A stretch of 64,000 nucleotides of DNA from Lentisphaera araneosa HTCC2155 (GCF_000170755.1 NZ_ABCK01000003.1:186001-250000); one strand, 5' to 3'. Shown: positions 26,898-37,185, numbered from the stretch's first letter. Notes: generated from the letters alone by a model not told the origin. Program-made: numbers and translations.

Positions 26898-27668
26898 TTA
26901 AACTTGTTTCACCTGAGGAATAAATTCCAAGGCCTCATCAAAATCTGTAATCACTTCTTCGAAACCCTTGGTCTTGAGTTTGCTTAATTTTTCCTGATCG
27001 CAACCCTTGCCATCTTCTTCGCTGATGGCTACGCCAATGCAGGGGCAAGCGAGCTCACGGCCCGCTTCAAGTTCAGTGAGGCCATCGCCAATGATGAGTG
27101 TGTTTTCATTATTATAAGCGTAATCTTTAATCGTTTTGCGGATGGATTCACGTTTGTAGGGCAGTTCCAAATGCTTTTCATATCCTTGGATATGAACAAA
27201 GTATTGACTAAGCTCTAAAGTCTCACATTCAAACAGAAGCTTTTCGTGGCTCGTGCCCGAGAGTAAATGCAATTCGTAGCCCAGTTCAATTAAATTTTCT
27301 AAAAATTTGCGAGCTCCGCAAAGCATCAGTTGGTCCAGTTGACCTTTATCCTTGAGCTCAGTAACACGAGCGTATTCCCAATCACTTGAATAAGTATCAA
27401 ATTCTTCGATGATTTGATCAAGTGAATGCTCAATCGAGCAAAAATTAAGGATTTCACTTAAGGCACCCATTTGTTGCGCAATCGTCGTTCCGGGTGCATG
27501 GCTAATCCATTCTTCTGTTTGGCTGAGCGCTTCTTCTTTTGTGGTCTCTGATAAATTTGCGGTTTCAGCAAAAAGTTTTTGATGAAAAAACTCTCGCATT
27601 TTATCTTCCCAACCACAACGAACACGCGTTAGGGTTCCATCAAAATCAATAATAGCGGCTTTATTCAC
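26898..27668 (-). CDS. HAD-superfamily phosphatase
   Basis: A 256-residue HAD hydrolase. Motif I is IIDFDGTLTRVRCGW, motif II is ELHLLSGTSHEK, the motif III lysine lies around LPYKRES, and motif IV is TLIIGDGLTELEAG. The helical cap is of the phosphoglycolate/phosphoserine phosphatase kind. It overlaps the tadA end by 8 bases and ends beside the repeat array. It is the last gene of the lolC/E-lolD-tadA-HAD operon. Substrate unknown. Confidence 0.87.
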   Translation of the reverse strand: MNKAAIIDFDGTLTRVRCGWEDKMREFFHQKLFAETANLSETTKEEALSQTEEWISHAPGTTIAQQMGALSEILNFCSIEHSLDQIIEEFDTYSSDWEYARVTELKDKGQLDQLMLCGARKFLENLIELGYELHLLSGTSHEKLLFECETLELSQYFVHIQGYEKHLELPYKRESIRKTIKDYAYNNENTLIIGDGLTELEAGRELACPCIGVAISEEDGKGCDQEKLSKLKTKGFEEVITDFDEALEFIPQVKQV

Positions 27669-28185
27669 TTTTCTTTTCCTTTTGGGCTAAACGACGCATT
27701 TTAAAAAAACTTTGAATCAATAAGCGACACTCATCTTCACAGCAATGGCCCTCGCTTTTCACTTTGTGCAGCAAGCCATCGTGATCGTGAATATGAAAAG
27801 AACCACCACAACCACCGCCTTTTTCGTCGGCGAGTCCAAAGACGACGCGGTCAATGCGCGAGTTAACGAGAGCGCCCGCACACATGGGGCAGGGCTCTTT
27901 GGTCACATAGAGTGTACAGCCATGGAGGCGCCAGCGATCGAGATGAGCTGAAGCTTGGGTGAGGGCTAAAATTTCAGCGTGCGCCGTGGCATCTTTGAGC
28001 ATTTCGACTTGATTCCATGCTTTGGCAATTACTTCACCTTCATGTACAACGACGGCACCAATTGGAACTTCGCCAGCTTGAAAAGCTTGTTCGGCCTGGC
28101 GTAAGGCCATGCGCATGTAGTGCTCATCTGAAAAAACGATCCTTTCGTTGGATTCATCTTCAGAGAAAAGCGCATCATCAATCAT
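27661..28185 (-). CDS. tadA: tRNA-specific adenosine deaminase
   Basis: A zinc deaminase that converts A34 to inosine in tRNA-Arg(ACG). It is 174 residues, slightly long, with an N-terminal acidic extension of about 20 residues before HYMRMALRQAE. Zinc and catalytic residues are in HAE (H69, E71) and PCPMC (C99, C102). The start ATG overlaps the lolD stop by 4 bases (ATGA), so the pair is coupled. A few residues later a second in-frame start (MRMAL) is possible. Confidence 0.95.
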   Translation of the reverse strand: MIDDALFSEDESNERIVFSDEHYMRMALRQAEQAFQAGEVPIGAVVVHEGEVIAKAWNQVEMLKDATAHAEILALTQASAHLDRWRLHGCTLYVTKEPCPMCAGALVNSRIDRVVFGLADEKGGGCGGSFHIHDHDGLLHKVKSEGHCCEDECRLLIQSFFKMRRLAQKEKKSE

Positions 28186-28853
28186 GAGCTCAGTTTACCT
28201 TTTTTGAGCGTAAAGACTTTGGAGGCATACTTTTTTAATTGGTGATCATGCGTCACCATGACGATTGTTTTGCCTTGTTTGCGAAGTTCGCTAAAAAACT
28301 CGATGAGTTCCTCAGAAGTTTTTGGATCGAGATTGCCCGTGGGTTCGTCGGCCAAGATGATGTCGGGGTCATTCACTAAGGCGCGACAAATCGCCACGCG
28401 TTGTTGTTCACCACCAGAAAGAGCTCCTGGGTGGTGCGTTGATCGCGAGGCCAAGCCAACGCGTTCAAGTAATTCCATGGAACGCTTTTTTGCTTGATTG
28501 CTCTGACTAGAGAATTGTGCCGGAAGCATGACGTTTTCTAAAGCTGTGAGTTCGGGGATGAGCTGAAAGGATTGGAAGACAAAGCCGAGTTGATCTTGAC
28601 GCAATTTGGCTTTAGCCATGGCAGAAAATTTCGCGTAGTTTTTCCCTTGGAGCAGAAGTCGACCACTATCGGCTTTGTCGAGGGTTCCCAAGATATTGAG
28701 GAAAGTTGATTTACCACTTCCTGAAGAGCCGATGAGCATCGCCCAGTCACCCTGTTGGATGTCGAGACTGACATTATCCAAAACCTGAATACGGCCTGCA
28801 TCAGCGGAATTGTAGTGTTTGCTTATATTCTGCGCGGAAAGAAAACTACTCAT
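28182..28853 (-). CDS. lolD: Lipoprotein-releasing ABC transporter ATPase LolD
   Basis: The cytoplasmic ATPase that powers release of lipoproteins from the inner membrane. It is 223 residues. Walker A is GSSGSGKST, the signature is [11 protein letters not shown], Walker B is [13 protein letters not shown], and the H-loop is VMVTHDHQ. The MacB/LolD class is indicated by the Q-loop [21 protein letters not shown]. It overlaps the upstream permease by 8 bases. Its presence implies an outer membrane. Confidence 0.95.
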   Translation of the reverse strand: MSSFLSAQNISKHYNSADAGRIQVLDNVSLDIQQGDWAMLIGSSGSGKSTFLNILGTLDKADSGRLLLQGKNYAKFSAMAKAKLRQDQLGFVFQSFQLIPELTALENVMLPAQFSSQSNQAKKRSMELLERVGLASRSTHHPGALSGGEQQRVAICRALVNDPDIILADEPTGNLDPKTSEELIEFFSELRKQGKTIVMVTHDHQLKKYASKVFTLKKGKLSS

Positions 28854-30114
28854 TTGATTGCAAAGCCTTTACAGGGTTGACAGAGACAGCCACTAAGGCG
28901 GGGAAAAGAGAAGCGAGAGCACAAATGATAATCGCTCCCCAGAAAATGAGGTGCACATCAGAGGAAAGGATGAGCATCGGCACGCGATCCAACATATAAA
29001 AGTCGGCATCCCAATTACCTAAAATACCAACTACCCACTCACGCTTATCCAGCGTAAACAAACCACCAATAAGACCTAGGGTTGAGCCGAGAGAACCAAG
29101 CACGAGGCCTTGAATGAGGAAGACCCAAAGGATTTGTATGGGTGTAGCGCCAATGGCCTTGAGCACGCCGATTTCCCGCGTTTTTTGGAGTACCAGTGAG
29201 AACAAGCAGGCAGCAACCCCCACGGCAGCTCCGCCAACAATAAAGAATAACACCAAGGTCATCATCGTTTTTTCTTTCTTGACGATATCAAAGAACTGCT
29301 TCTTTTTATATTGCCAGGGATAAAACTGTGCTTTGGTATTAAAGAAATAGGGATCACGGGCAAGTTCTTTAGTGACTTCTTCCGCTTTTACGGGATCTGG
29401 GATCGAGAGGTCAATGCCGAGCGAAGCGCCCCAATCCTGTTCGAGTAATTCGTTTGCACTATCGAGATGAATGAACATGAGGTTTTTGTCGATGTCCACA
29501 TAACCCGTGCGGAAGATTCCACTCACCGTGAGTTCGAGTGCCATGTTGAGGTAGACGTCATCGACTTTCCCTTCTTCTTTTTGAAGCAGTAACTTGCCGT
29601 ACTTTTGCGGTGAGTGCACAATGATTTTATCCCCAATAGTGACGCCGAGCATTGCCGAGAGGCGGCTGGAAATCAGTGCTCCTTTGGGATCGAGCTGATA
29701 CTTACCATTTTCATCGAGGCCATCAATGATGTAAGTTTTGAGTTTCGAGGCTTCTTGATCATATTCGGGTAAGATACCCTTCGCTAAAAAGGATTTTATG
29801 CTCTTGTCTTGCTGAATGAAGATGGGCATTTGCGTGTAGGGGGAGCATTTGAAATCATACTTATTTTCGATGTGATCCATTAAGTCTAAGTAATCGGGGA
29901 AGAATTTGCCATCATAACGACTCATGGAAATATGCGATTCCACTTCCATGATCTTTTTTTGGATCTCGTGGGGATGACCATTCATCACACTCATGACCAC
30001 TAGCAAGACGCCGACTCCAAGCATGGGGCCGAGGCAGGAGAGCCAAGTGACGATTGATGAGATGTTTTTCTTTGGCTTCAAATAACGCCAAGTTAGAAAA
30101 AAGATGCCTTTCAT
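28846..30114 (-). CDS. Lipoprotein-releasing permease, LolC/LolE family
   Basis: A 422-residue inner-membrane subunit with the LolC/E layout. One membrane helix lies near the N-terminus (WLSCLGPMLGVGVLLVVMSVMNG), a large periplasmic MacB-like domain follows, and three more helices form the FtsX domain (about residues 285-415). The segment KTREIGVLKAIGATPIQILWVFLIQG is diagnostic. Only one such permease gene is seen here; it may form a homodimer or pair with a second copy elsewhere. Overlapped by lolD. Confidence 0.92.
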   Translation of the reverse strand: MKGIFFLTWRYLKPKKNISSIVTWLSCLGPMLGVGVLLVVMSVMNGHPHEIQKKIMEVESHISMSRYDGKFFPDYLDLMDHIENKYDFKCSPYTQMPIFIQQDKSIKSFLAKGILPEYDQEASKLKTYIIDGLDENGKYQLDPKGALISSRLSAMLGVTIGDKIIVHSPQKYGKLLLQKEEGKVDDVYLNMALELTVSGIFRTGYVDIDKNLMFIHLDSANELLEQDWGASLGIDLSIPDPVKAEEVTKELARDPYFFNTKAQFYPWQYKKKQFFDIVKKEKTMMTLVLFFIVGGAAVGVAACLFSLVLQKTREIGVLKAIGATPIQILWVFLIQGLVLGSLGSTLGLIGGLFTLDKREWVVGILGNWDADFYMLDRVPMLILSSDVHLIFWGAIIICALASLFPALVAVSVNPVKALQSNE

Positions 30115-30929
30115 TAAATTCCTCTAAGTGATTTCGCTCAAAATAAAGCAGGCTCATAAGCTTACAAGCAGACAGTCAACAACAAGTAGCGATTTAGTTA
30201 ACGCGCTTCGCGCTGAGATTACGGCCTTCGGCCTGAGAGATAGAGTTTAGATCGTTCGCAAGCGAACTGAAAGAAGCAAGACCGAGCTAAAGCTCTGAAA
30301 GAGATAAGAATTAAATTCATGGTTCAAGTTTTTTGACCTTCAATTCAAAATTAAGAATTCACCATTTAAAATTATCTTTTGCTGGGAGCGCGGGAATCCT
30401 TCCCGCATTATTTGGATACTTGATTAATGATAATCTCACGCAGAGGCGCGAAGTCGCCGAGTTTGAGTTATTGGGTTATATTTAAAATGACTCTATCTAT
30501 CCTATCAGTTAGATCTGTGATTAAATAAAGTTTTAATTCAATATTCAACTTCAAGTCTTCAAACTCAGCGCGAAGCGCGTTAACTCAGGAACTGGTTCCG
30601 TCAACTCAGCAATGCGTAAACTCAGAAGCTTTGCTTCGTCACCTAAGCTCGGAACGAGCGCTACCTAAACGCATGAAATGCGTGCAGCCTAAGGCTAAGT
30701 CGCTCCCCAAGCGCCGGCGCAACCCTAGGCGAAGCCGTCTCCACCCTCTTACAGCGAAGCGTTCTTTCAGTTCGCTTGCGAACGGTCTTAGCTCTAGTTT
30801 CTGAAGCTCCGCTTCATCACCTATGACAAAAAAATCTCATAAAAGCCCAAATTGCTGTCAATTTGTTACCCTCGACAGTTATTAATCAAGTATTCAACAC
30901 GAAACAAATTTATTAAGAGGAATCACCTT
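30115..30929. repeat. Intergenic spacer packed with short hairpin cassettes
   Basis: An 815-base non-coding region between divergent genes. At least ten short inverted repeats are visible: GCGC-TTC-GCGC (30203-30213), GGCC-TTC-GGCC (30223-30233), GTTCGC-AA-GCGAAC (30254-30267), GAGCT-AA-AGCTC (30284-30295), GCGGGAA-TCC-TTCCCGC (30390-30406). Between about 30565 and 30830 lie GCGC-GAA-GCGC, GGAAC-TG-GTTCC, GAAGC-TTT-GCTTC, GCTCG-GAA-CGAGC, ACGCAT-GAA-ATGCGT, AGCCT-A-AGGCT and GTTCGC-TT-GCGAAC. Units are joined by similar spacers (TGAG, TGAA, or their complements TCACCTAA and CTCA). No open frame or RNA gene was recognised. Confidence 0.85.
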
Positions 30930-33326
30930 ATGCAGTACGGCTATTTTGATGATAAAAACAAAGAATATGTAATTGAACGTCCCGATACACCAACTTCTTG
31001 GAGTAACTACTTAGGTTCCACTCGTTATGGTGCGATTATTACCAATAATGCGGGTGGCTATAGTTTCTTTAAATCAGTGGCTCAAGGTCGCTTCACACGC
31101 TTGCGTTTTAACGCAGTTCCCATGGACCAAGCGGGCCGTTATATTTATATCCATGATGCGGATACAAAAGATTATTGGTCAGCTTCTTGGCAACCAGTGG
31201 CTAAGCCTTTAGACGAATATAAATCTGAATGTCGTCATGGTTCTGCGTACACAAAAATTTCTTCTGATTACTCAGATATTGCGACAAACACAAATTTTTT
31301 CGTGCCACTTGATTCTGATTATGAATGCTGGCGCACAACAGTAAAAAATAATGGCGCCACTAAGCGTACACTGAAAATGTTCACTTACGTCGAATACGGC
31401 TGTAACTGGAATGCTAATGACGACCTCAATAATCTTCAGTATTCACAGTACATCACCGATATGAGCGTTGTTGATGGTATCATTAGCCATGCTTCAAACA
31501 CTAATCTTCCTGAGATGCCGGATAATTTAGAAGAAAAAGACCAGGCGCGTTATACTTTCCTCGGAGCTGTGGGTGTTGAGGTAACGGGCTACGATACAAG
31601 TCGTGAAGCCTTCATTGGCCCTTACCGTAGCTATGCAAACCCGATTGCCGTAGAAAAGGGTGAGTGTTCGAACTCACTTGCGAAAGCTGGCAACCCTTGC
31701 GGTACACTGCAGTTTGAGATTACTCTTGAGCCAGGCGAAGAGAAAGAATTCGCAATCTTCATGGGTATTGGCCGTGCAGAAAAAGAGGGTAAGCAAGTTG
31801 TTGAAAAGTTTGCTAACCTCGATCTCATTGACTCTGAGTTTGAGAAATTGAAAAATTACTGGCATTCAAAGATGTCACAAATGTCCGTACAAACTCCCGA
31901 TGGCGATGTCGACTCCATGCTCAATATGTGGAGTCAATTTAATAGCTTGATGACTTTCTTCTGGTCACGTGCAGCCAGTCTCGTTTATTCAGGAGCTCGC
32001 GATGGTCTCGGTTACCGTGATACGGTACAAGATATGCTCGGTGTGATGCACGCGATTCCAGAACTCGTTCAAGAGCGTTTGGAACTGATGATCACGGGGC
32101 AAGTAGCCAGTGGTGGTGCAATGCCAGTTGTGAAGCCTTTCGCTCATAAGCCTGGTTTTGAACCCGAGCCCAGCCCAGAAGAGTTCCGTTCAGACGATGC
32201 CCTCTGGCTCTTTAACGCCGTTCCTGCTTATGTGAAAGAAACGGGTGACCTCGACTTCTACAAAAAAGTACTTCCTTATGCCGACAAAGGACAAGATACG
32301 ATTTTAGCTCACTTGCGTAGAGCGCTTGAATTCAGCATTAAATACTCAGGAGCTCACGGTTTCCCATGTGGTATGTTAGCTGACTGGAATGACTGTCTCG
32401 AACTCGGTCAGCAGGGCGAAACAGTTTTCGTGGCTTTCCAATTGCGTTATGGCCTCAAAACTTATATCGAAATCTGTCAACTCTTAGAGACTTACGAAGA
32501 CGAAATTACTTGGGCTGTTGCGGAACTCGCAAAACTCGATAAAAACCTCCATGAGCATGCTTGGGATGGTGAATGGTTCCTGCGCGCTTATCGCGATGAT
32601 GGTCTTAAATTCGGTTCGAAAGAAAATGATGAGGGTTCAATCTTCCTTAATACTCAGACTTGGGCGGTGTTCTCTGATCACGCTTCACAAGAAGAAAAAG
32701 TTTCCGCGATGGATGCGGTTCACCGCGAACTGGCAACGGATTACGGCATCATGCTTTGTGCTCCTCCCTTTGTGAATACTGACTACAAAGTGGTACGTGC
32801 GGCACTCTTTAATCCAGGCCTCAAAGAAAATGCCGCTATCTTCACCCATACTCAGGGTTGGACGATTATGGCCGAAGCGATACTCGGACGTGGTGAGCGC
32901 GCTTTCGATTACTACAAATCAACGCTTCCTGCAGCATATAATGACCGTGCCGAGGTCCGCCAGATTGAACCTTATGTTTACTGTCAGTCAACTATTTCAA
33001 AGTTCCACCCCCAAGAAGGAGCTTCAAGACTCCCTTGGTTGACGGGTGCAGCCACATGGGCTTATTACGCAGCGTCGCAGTATATTATAGGTATCCAACC
33101 AGATTATAATGGCTTAAGCATCGATCCTTGTGTTCCAGCTAAATGGGACAAGTTCCAAGTGGAACGTCAATTCCGTGGAGCGACCTACCAGATCTCTGTG
33201 AGCAATCCCAATGGAGTCAATAAAGGCGTCGCCTCAATCAAACTCAATGGCGAAGCCATCGAAGGCCAATGCCTTCCCGTTTGCGCATCAGGTAGCAACA
33301 ACAAAGTTGAAGTCATCATGAGTTAA
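30930..33326 (+). CDS. GH94 disaccharide phosphorylase (cellobiose/chitobiose type)
   Basis: An inverting phosphorylase that splits a beta-linked disaccharide with phosphate to a sugar-1-phosphate plus a monosaccharide. With ATG 30930 the protein has 798 residues, and AAGAGGA lies 8 bases upstream; the open frame further upstream is not translated. The opening MQYGYFDDKNKEYVI, the GYRDTVQDMLG block and the catalytic-acid region GMLADWNDCLELG are diagnostic. Domains are N-terminal beta-sandwich, helical linker, alpha-barrel and C-terminal beta domain. Cellobiose and N,N'-diacetylchitobiose enzymes look alike here, so the substrate is left open. No signal peptide, so intracellular. Confidence 0.93.
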   Translation: MQYGYFDDKNKEYVIERPDTPTSWSNYLGSTRYGAIITNNAGGYSFFKSVAQGRFTRLRFNAVPMDQAGRYIYIHDADTKDYWSASWQPVAKPLDEYKSECRHGSAYTKISSDYSDIATNTNFFVPLDSDYECWRTTVKNNGATKRTLKMFTYVEYGCNWNANDDLNNLQYSQYITDMSVVDGIISHASNTNLPEMPDNLEEKDQARYTFLGAVGVEVTGYDTSREAFIGPYRSYANPIAVEKGECSNSLAKAGNPCGTLQFEITLEPGEEKEFAIFMGIGRAEKEGKQVVEKFANLDLIDSEFEKLKNYWHSKMSQMSVQTPDGDVDSMLNMWSQFNSLMTFFWSRAASLVYSGARDGLGYRDTVQDMLGVMHAIPELVQERLELMITGQVASGGAMPVVKPFAHKPGFEPEPSPEEFRSDDALWLFNAVPAYVKETGDLDFYKKVLPYADKGQDTILAHLRRALEFSIKYSGAHGFPCGMLADWNDCLELGQQGETVFVAFQLRYGLKTYIEICQLLETYEDEITWAVAELAKLDKNLHEHAWDGEWFLRAYRDDGLKFGSKENDEGSIFLNTQTWAVFSDHASQEEKVSAMDAVHRELATDYGIMLCAPPFVNTDYKVVRAALFNPGLKENAAIFTHTQGWTIMAEAILGRGERAFDYYKSTLPAAYNDRAEVRQIEPYVYCQSTISKFHPQEGASRLPWLTGAATWAYYAASQYIIGIQPDYNGLSIDPCVPAKWDKFQVERQFRGATYQISVSNPNGVNKGVASIKLNGEAIEGQCLPVCASGSNNKVEVIMS

Positions 33327-33487
33327 GGCGCTTCGCGCTGAGGGAGCGGCTTCGCCTAAGGGAGCGCTCGTTCCGTCAACTCAGGAATTTGTTCCGTCAA
33401 TTCAACGAAGCGCGAGGACTCCCTACACTCCCTAAGGTCTGCGGCCACTCCCTAAGGCCTACGGCCGCAACTCAAGCGCGTAGAGTT
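33327..33487. repeat. Hairpin-cassette cluster between the phosphorylase and manC
   Basis: Starts directly at the phosphorylase stop. Contains GCGC-TTC-GCGC followed by TGAG, AGCG-GCTTC-GC variants, GGAA-TTT-GTTCC, and GGTCT-GC-GGCC and GGCC-TAC-GGCC, joined by repeated ACTCCCTAA and CAACTCA spacers. Same style as the array at 30.1-30.9 kb. Non-coding. Confidence 0.75.
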
Positions 33488-34903
33488 TTACGCCCTACCA
33501 TAATTATCATCGAGTCGGACAATATCGTCTTCCTCCAAGTAAGTTCCACTTTGAACTTCGATAATTTCCAAATCTATTTTACCGGGGTTTTCTAGCCTAT
33601 GTTGAACTCCGATTGGAATGTAAGTGGACTGGTTTTCACTTAATAGAATTTCCTTATCTCCATTTGTGACGATTGCAGTTCCTGTAACGACTACCCAATG
33701 TTCGGCACGGTGATGATGTTTTTGTAGGGAGAGTTTTGCACCTGGATTGACTGAGATGCGCTTGACTTTAAATTGTGGGCCTTGATCAATGGTGTTGTAC
33801 CAACCCCACGGGCGATAAACTTTGCTATTTATATCCGCTTCGGGTCTACTTTGTTCTTTTAACTCTTCCACGATCTTTTTTACATCTTGAGCTTTGGATT
33901 TATGGGCCACCAGCAAGGCATCATCAGTATCTACAATTAATAAGTCGCTAACCCCTACAGTAGCAATAAGCTTTTTATTTGCGCGAATAAAGTTTCTTTC
34001 ACTATCAATGGTTAGGGTATCACCCACACAGCTATTTTCATAGGTATCTTCGCTGTGTTGATTAGCTAATTCTGTCCATGAACCGACATCAGACCAACCG
34101 GCATCTAAAGGGATGACTTTGACGACTTGCGATTTTTCCATAATTGCATAATCAATTGAGTCCTTGGGACAAGCAGCAAATTCTTCGACTCCCGGACGAA
34201 CAAAGTCCATGTCATCACTAGTGTTTTCAAAAGATTTTTCACAGGCTTCTAAAATGTCAGGACGGTATTTTTTAAGTTCACTAAGGTAAATATCCGCTCG
34301 AATGAGAAACATACCTGAGTTCCATAGGAAGTTTCCTTCACTAAGATAAGCTTCTGCTTTTTCTAAATTGGGTTTTTCAACAAAGTTATCCACTTGCCGA
34401 ATAGAGCTTACAAATTGCTCTCCTGCCTGAATATAACCATAGCCCGTTGCGGGATGATCAGGAACAATGCCAAACGTTAATATATGGCCTTCTGCGGCAC
34501 AGGGTGCTGCGTCTCTTACGGCTTGGCGAAAGGCCTCTTCATCTTGAATGAGGTGATCCGCCGCAAGTACTAGCATCAATGCTTCTGGCTCTTGTTTATG
34601 GACTTGAAGAGCAGCTAAAGCAACCGCAGGAGCAGTGTTTCTAGCACAAGGCTCTAAGATTATTTGTGGGGATTTCACCCCGATTTCGCGCAATTGTTCA
34701 GCAACTAAAAAGCGATGATTTTGATTGGCGACAACAAGTATTCGTCCCTCTTGCTCTAAGCCATCAAGACGCAAAGCCGTTTGCTGAAGCATAGTGAACT
34801 CTCCACAAAGTGGGAGGAATTGTTTAGGGTGAGTCGAACGAGACATCGGCCAAAGGCGACTGCCGCTGCCACCTGACATAATAACGGTATTAATTGAATG
34901 CAT
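33488..34903 (-). CDS. manC: Mannose-1-phosphate guanylyltransferase / mannose-6-phosphate isomerase
   Basis: A bifunctional enzyme (ManC/AlgA type) that makes GDP-mannose and can isomerise fructose-6-P. It is 471 residues. The nucleotidyltransferase signature GGSGSRLWPMSRSTHPKQFLPL is at residues 11-32. The C-terminal cupin carries RISVNPGAKLSLQKHHHRAEHWVVV, with the metal-binding histidines. GDP-mannose feeds gmd and fcl just upstream. It is the last gene of the surface-polysaccharide locus in the transcription direction. Confidence 0.96.
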   Translation of the reverse strand: MHSINTVIMSGGSGSRLWPMSRSTHPKQFLPLCGEFTMLQQTALRLDGLEQEGRILVVANQNHRFLVAEQLREIGVKSPQIILEPCARNTAPAVALAALQVHKQEPEALMLVLAADHLIQDEEAFRQAVRDAAPCAAEGHILTFGIVPDHPATGYGYIQAGEQFVSSIRQVDNFVEKPNLEKAEAYLSEGNFLWNSGMFLIRADIYLSELKKYRPDILEACEKSFENTSDDMDFVRPGVEEFAACPKDSIDYAIMEKSQVVKVIPLDAGWSDVGSWTELANQHSEDTYENSCVGDTLTIDSERNFIRANKKLIATVGVSDLLIVDTDDALLVAHKSKAQDVKKIVEELKEQSRPEADINSKVYRPWGWYNTIDQGPQFKVKRISVNPGAKLSLQKHHHRAEHWVVVTGTAIVTNGDKEILLSENQSTYIPIGVQHRLENPGKIDLEIIEVQSGTYLEEDDIVRLDDNYGRA

Positions 34904-34920
34904 TGGAGTTTCCTTTTGAA

Positions 34921-35892
34921 TTAAGCTTCTCTTAAATCGAGAGCGTTTTCTTTAAACCATTCATAAGTTTGCTTGAGACCTTCTTCTAACTGAATACCAG
35001 CTGTCCAGCCTAGTTTTTTGAGACGATCCACTTGCATCAGCTTACGTGGTGTACCATCGGGCTTACTGGTGTCAAAACTAAGTTCACCCTGGAAATTTGT
35101 GACCCGTGCCAGTGTTTCTGCTAGCTCTTTGATGGTGCAATCAATGCCCGTACCCACATTGATGTGAGAGCAGCGTTCATCGGTAAACTCATCATAAACT
35201 TTGCGTTCTAAATGGCAGATGTAAATTGATGCCGCCGCCATGTCATCCACATGAAGGAATTCACGCATGGGTTTGCCACTGCCCCAAATGATCACTTCAC
35301 TTGAACCATTTTCTACTGCTTCGTGAAAACGGCGCATCATTGCGGGTATTACGTGACTATTTTCGGGATGAAAATTGTCATTAGTTCCGTATAAATTTGT
35401 TGGCATTGCAGAGCGGTAATCAACACCATATTGACGATTGTAGGATTCGCAAAGTTTAATCCCCGCAATTTTTGCAATCGCATAGGGTTCATTTGTCGGT
35501 TCCAAATACCCATTAAGTAACTCGCTTTCCACCATGGGTTGAGTCGCCATCTTTGGATAGATGCAGCTTGAGCCTAAAAACAGTAGTTTTTGGACGCCAT
35601 TAAGATAAGCTTGATGAATGATATTAGACTCAATCATCAGGTTTTCATAAATGAATTGTGCGGGAAAGCTATTATTGGCGTGGATACCGCCGACTTTCGC
35701 TGCCGCAAGGTAAACCACATCGGGTTTTTCTTTTTGAAAAAACTCAGCAACCGCGCCCTGACTGCACAAGTCGAGTTCATGACGACTGCGGGTAATTATA
35801 TTGTTATAGCCTATTGCTTTAAGTTGTCTGATGATGGCAGAGCCCACCATTCCTCTGTGCCCAGCAACGTAAACTTTTGAATCTTTTTCCAT
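34921..35892 (-). CDS. fcl: GDP-L-fucose synthase
   Basis: An NADPH-dependent epimerase/reductase converting GDP-4-keto-6-deoxymannose to GDP-L-fucose. It is 323 residues with the SDR dinucleotide motif [12 protein letters not shown] at residues 9-20, FLGSSCIYP, and the catalytic YxxxK in [20 protein letters not shown] and the [14 protein letters not shown] end are typical of Fcl/WcaG. It sits between gmd and manC, completing the GDP-fucose pathway. Confidence 0.97.
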   Translation of the reverse strand: MEKDSKVYVAGHRGMVGSAIIRQLKAIGYNNIITRSRHELDLCSQGAVAEFFQKEKPDVVYLAAAKVGGIHANNSFPAQFIYENLMIESNIIHQAYLNGVQKLLFLGSSCIYPKMATQPMVESELLNGYLEPTNEPYAIAKIAGIKLCESYNRQYGVDYRSAMPTNLYGTNDNFHPENSHVIPAMMRRFHEAVENGSSEVIIWGSGKPMREFLHVDDMAAASIYICHLERKVYDEFTDERCSHINVGTGIDCTIKELAETLARVTNFQGELSFDTSKPDGTPRKLMQVDRLKKLGWTAGIQLEEGLKQTYEWFKENALDLREA

Positions 35893-36066
35893 TTTTATTC
35901 CTAATTTTGTTTAGTGAGTTTCATACGTGCCTAATCTATAAAGCCTTAGCACCTTAATTTATTTGACTATTGGAAGTTCTTCTTTGCTTAATATGCCTTA
36001 AGGATAATACTTTGTTTTAAAATCCTAAGATGAGTGCATGTAATGAAGGCTACAAAGCCAAACTTA

Positions 36067-37185
36067 TTATTCCTTTGAAATATTGATATCATAACCATGA
36101 TCTTTTAATATGGCCGTTTTTTTGGCTTCGTCATAATCCACTTGGACCATTTCTTCGACCATCTCTTGCAAGGTGATTTCTGGCACCCAACTGAGTTCTT
36201 CTTTGGCTTTGGCGGGATTGCCAAGCAAGGTTTCCACTTCAGTGGGACGGTAATACTTGGGGTCAACAGCTACAATTCTTTGCCCAACTTTGAGCGAGAG
36301 GGTCTTATTACCCTCAATGGCTTTGATGATACCCACTTCTTGCTCTTCTGATCCCTGCCATTCAATTGTGATGCCGAGCTCAGCTGCGGCAAATTCAACA
36401 AATTGACGCACGGAGTACTGTACACCAGTGGCAATCACGAAGTCATCAGGAGTATCTTGTTGTAACATCAGCCATTGCATGCGCACGTAATCTTTGGCGT
36501 GCCCCCAGTCACGTAGGGCATTCATATTACCGAGGTAGAGGCAATCTTCCAAGCCTAAAGCAATATTGGCAATCGCACGGGTGATTTTACGCGTTACAAA
36601 AGTTTCACCACGACGAGGAGATTCGTGGTTAAAGAGGATGCCATTGCAGGCATAAATACCATAAGCTTCGCGATAGTTGACACAAATCCAGTAGGCATAC
36701 ATCTTGGCCACGGCGTAGGGTGAGCGAGGATAAAAAGGAGTAGTTTCAGTTTGTGGTGTTTCGCGAACATCACCGAAGAGTTCCGAAGTGGAAGCTTGAT
36801 AAAACTTTGTTTTCTTTTCAAGACCGAGCAAGCTAATCGCTTCGAGTAGGCGAATTGTTCCCATGGCATCCACATCAGCTGTGTATTCAGGGGATTCAAA
36901 AGAGACCGCAACATGTGATTGAGCCCCCAAGTTATAGATCTCATCAGGTTCAATATCTTTAATAATGCGAATCAAATTCGATGAATCGCTTAAGTCCCCA
37001 TAATGCAAGATGAAATTGCGATTGTCTGTGTGTGGATCTTCGTAAATGTGATCGACGCGCTCGGTATTGAATGAGGAAGCACGACGCTTTATGCCGTGGA
37101 CTTCGTATCCTTTTTCAAGTAAAAATTCAGCGAGGTATGAACCATCTTGTCCAGTAATCCCTGTAATTAGTGCTTTTTTCTGCAT
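36067..37185 (-). CDS. gmd: GDP-mannose 4,6-dehydratase
   Basis: A 372-residue SDR enzyme forming GDP-4-keto-6-deoxy-D-mannose, the first step to GDP-L-fucose. The motif [35 protein letters not shown] is the Gmd hallmark. STSELFGDV and YxxxK in [15 protein letters not shown] supply the active site, and [20 protein letters not shown] is the conserved central block. A 174-base spacer without visible features separates it from fcl. Confidence 0.97.
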   Translation of the reverse strand: MQKKALITGITGQDGSYLAEFLLEKGYEVHGIKRRASSFNTERVDHIYEDPHTDNRNFILHYGDLSDSSNLIRIIKDIEPDEIYNLGAQSHVAVSFESPEYTADVDAMGTIRLLEAISLLGLEKKTKFYQASTSELFGDVRETPQTETTPFYPRSPYAVAKMYAYWICVNYREAYGIYACNGILFNHESPRRGETFVTRKITRAIANIALGLEDCLYLGNMNALRDWGHAKDYVRMQWLMLQQDTPDDFVIATGVQYSVRQFVEFAAAELGITIEWQGSEEQEVGIIKAIEGNKTLSLKVGQRIVAVDPKYYRPTEVETLLGNPAKAKEELSWVPEITLQEMVEEMVQVDYDEAKKTAILKDHGYDINISKE

